Shown here: positions 4,756-5,151 of the stretch, in pieces
Layout: the number at the start of each line of letters is the position of its first letter
How positions within the stretch are numbered: position 1 is the stretch's first letter
Origin: Candidatus Hodarchaeota archaeon
GTDB lineage: Archaea; Asgardarchaeota; Heimdallarchaeia; Hodarchaeales; YT1-057
Length of the DNA stretch: 5,151 nucleotides
NCBI GenBank assembly: GCA_016839955.1
Contig: JAEOTI010000703.1
Coordinates: forward strand, 1-5,151
Reading direction: 5' to 3'
The notes under the pieces: model-generated
Databases searched by the model: none
Told to the model about the DNA's origin: nothing
The model's input: only the letters and a program-made list of their open reading frames with translations
Program-made: the position numbers and the translations under genes

Positions 4756-5151
4756 AAAGAATAGAATTTCAAGTCGGAAAGCAAATCAGACGAGCTATTC
4801 AGACTTGGACCTCTCCCGACTATCTGCCAGACGAAGAACAGAGTCCAACAAATCATGAAGTCAAGGTGGTCAATTCAGCCTTTTTAGTACCTATTACAAA
4901 AGCAGTAGATGCAGTTCAAACTTCCACCACGAAGTTAAACCAACTCTCAACCATTCCTCAAGACCAGATCGAAAATTCTCTCTTAGATGCATTTGATGGA
5001 CAAGAGATGACCTTCGGAAAAATTTTGGAGAAGCCTAAAGAATCGAATATTGTTGTTGACGAAGGATTACTGAAAACTAAATTGAATAGATTAGTAGAAC
5101 AGGCTAAAATTGTAAAAACTGAACGAATTGCCAAAGCAGGGCATTCGTATC
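4752..5151 (+). CDS. unrecognised protein with winged-helix-like C-terminal part (runs off window end)
   Basis: A frame from TTG 4752 stays open through 133 codons to the right edge, preceded by an in-frame TGA at 4743. It has no ATG near its start. The N-terminus reads LKRIEFQVGKQIRRAIQTWT, a basic probable helix, then an acidic linker with DYLPDEEQSP (24-33). From about 37 it is compact and helical: 'VKVVNSAFLVPITKAVDAV' (37-55), 'TTKLNQLSTIPQDQIENSLL' (59-78), then 'KILEKPKESN'. The end, 'EGLLKTKLNRLV' (104-115) followed by 'EQAKIVKTERIAKAGHSY', looks like the recognition helix and wing of a winged-helix DNA-binding domain. I do not recognise a family. Coding character is good (133 codons without a stop, few hydrophobic runs, sensible amphipathic pattern). 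There is no clear ribosome binding site before TTG 4752, so the exact start is uncertain. It is divergent from the elongation factor-like gene, 131 bases away. Confidence 0.65.
   Translation, partial: MKRIEFQVGKQIRRAIQTWTSPDYLPDEEQSPTNHEVKVVNSAFLVPITKAVDAVQTSTTKLNQLSTIPQDQIENSLLDAFDGQEMTFGKILEKPKESNIVVDEGLLKTKLNRLVEQAKIVKTERIAKAGHSY

Overview
The window most likely comes from an AT-rich archaeon of the Asgard (Promethearchaeota) group. This is an inference. It rests on a Rab/Arf-like small GTPase (a eukaryotic-signature type of protein), an archaeal 'translation elongation factor-like' single beta-barrel protein, TATA-like promoter elements, T-rich stretches in place of clear hairpin terminators, and frequent TTG/GTG starts. 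No rRNA, tRNA, CRISPR array, insertion sequence or origin was recognised.

Left part (1-535): a minus-strand toxin-antitoxin pair. A DUF433 antitoxin-type gene (70-321) overlaps by 4 bases the start of a DUF5615 PIN-like toxin gene that runs off the left edge. A TATA-like element sits just upstream of the antitoxin. A second, divergent TATA-like element points right, towards a GC-rich patch with a possible 31-codon small ORF (409-504). After it comes a complete aldo/keto reductase (536-1474).

Middle (1475-2104): no intact gene. It holds a T-rich candidate terminator, a TATA box followed by an imperfect palindrome, and a decayed small zinc-binding protein gene (1732-2064). That gene has three cysteine clusters in one frame interrupted by a TGA and a TAA. 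Then comes the small GTPase (2117-2671).

Right part (2673-5151): a cytosolic gamma-glutamyltransferase-family gene (minus, 2673-4298) converges on the GTPase with one base between the stop codons. Upstream of it on the same strand lies the elongation factor-like gene (4360-4620), which starts at TTG behind a good ribosome binding site. Divergent from this is a plus-strand gene starting at about 4752 (TTG) that is still open at the window end. Its product is unrecognised, with a winged-helix-like end to the visible part.

The genes do not form one pathway. The only clear functional unit is the toxin-antitoxin pair. The elongation factor-like and gamma-glutamyltransferase genes might share a transcript (61 bp gap), but T-rich runs between them could equally end it.
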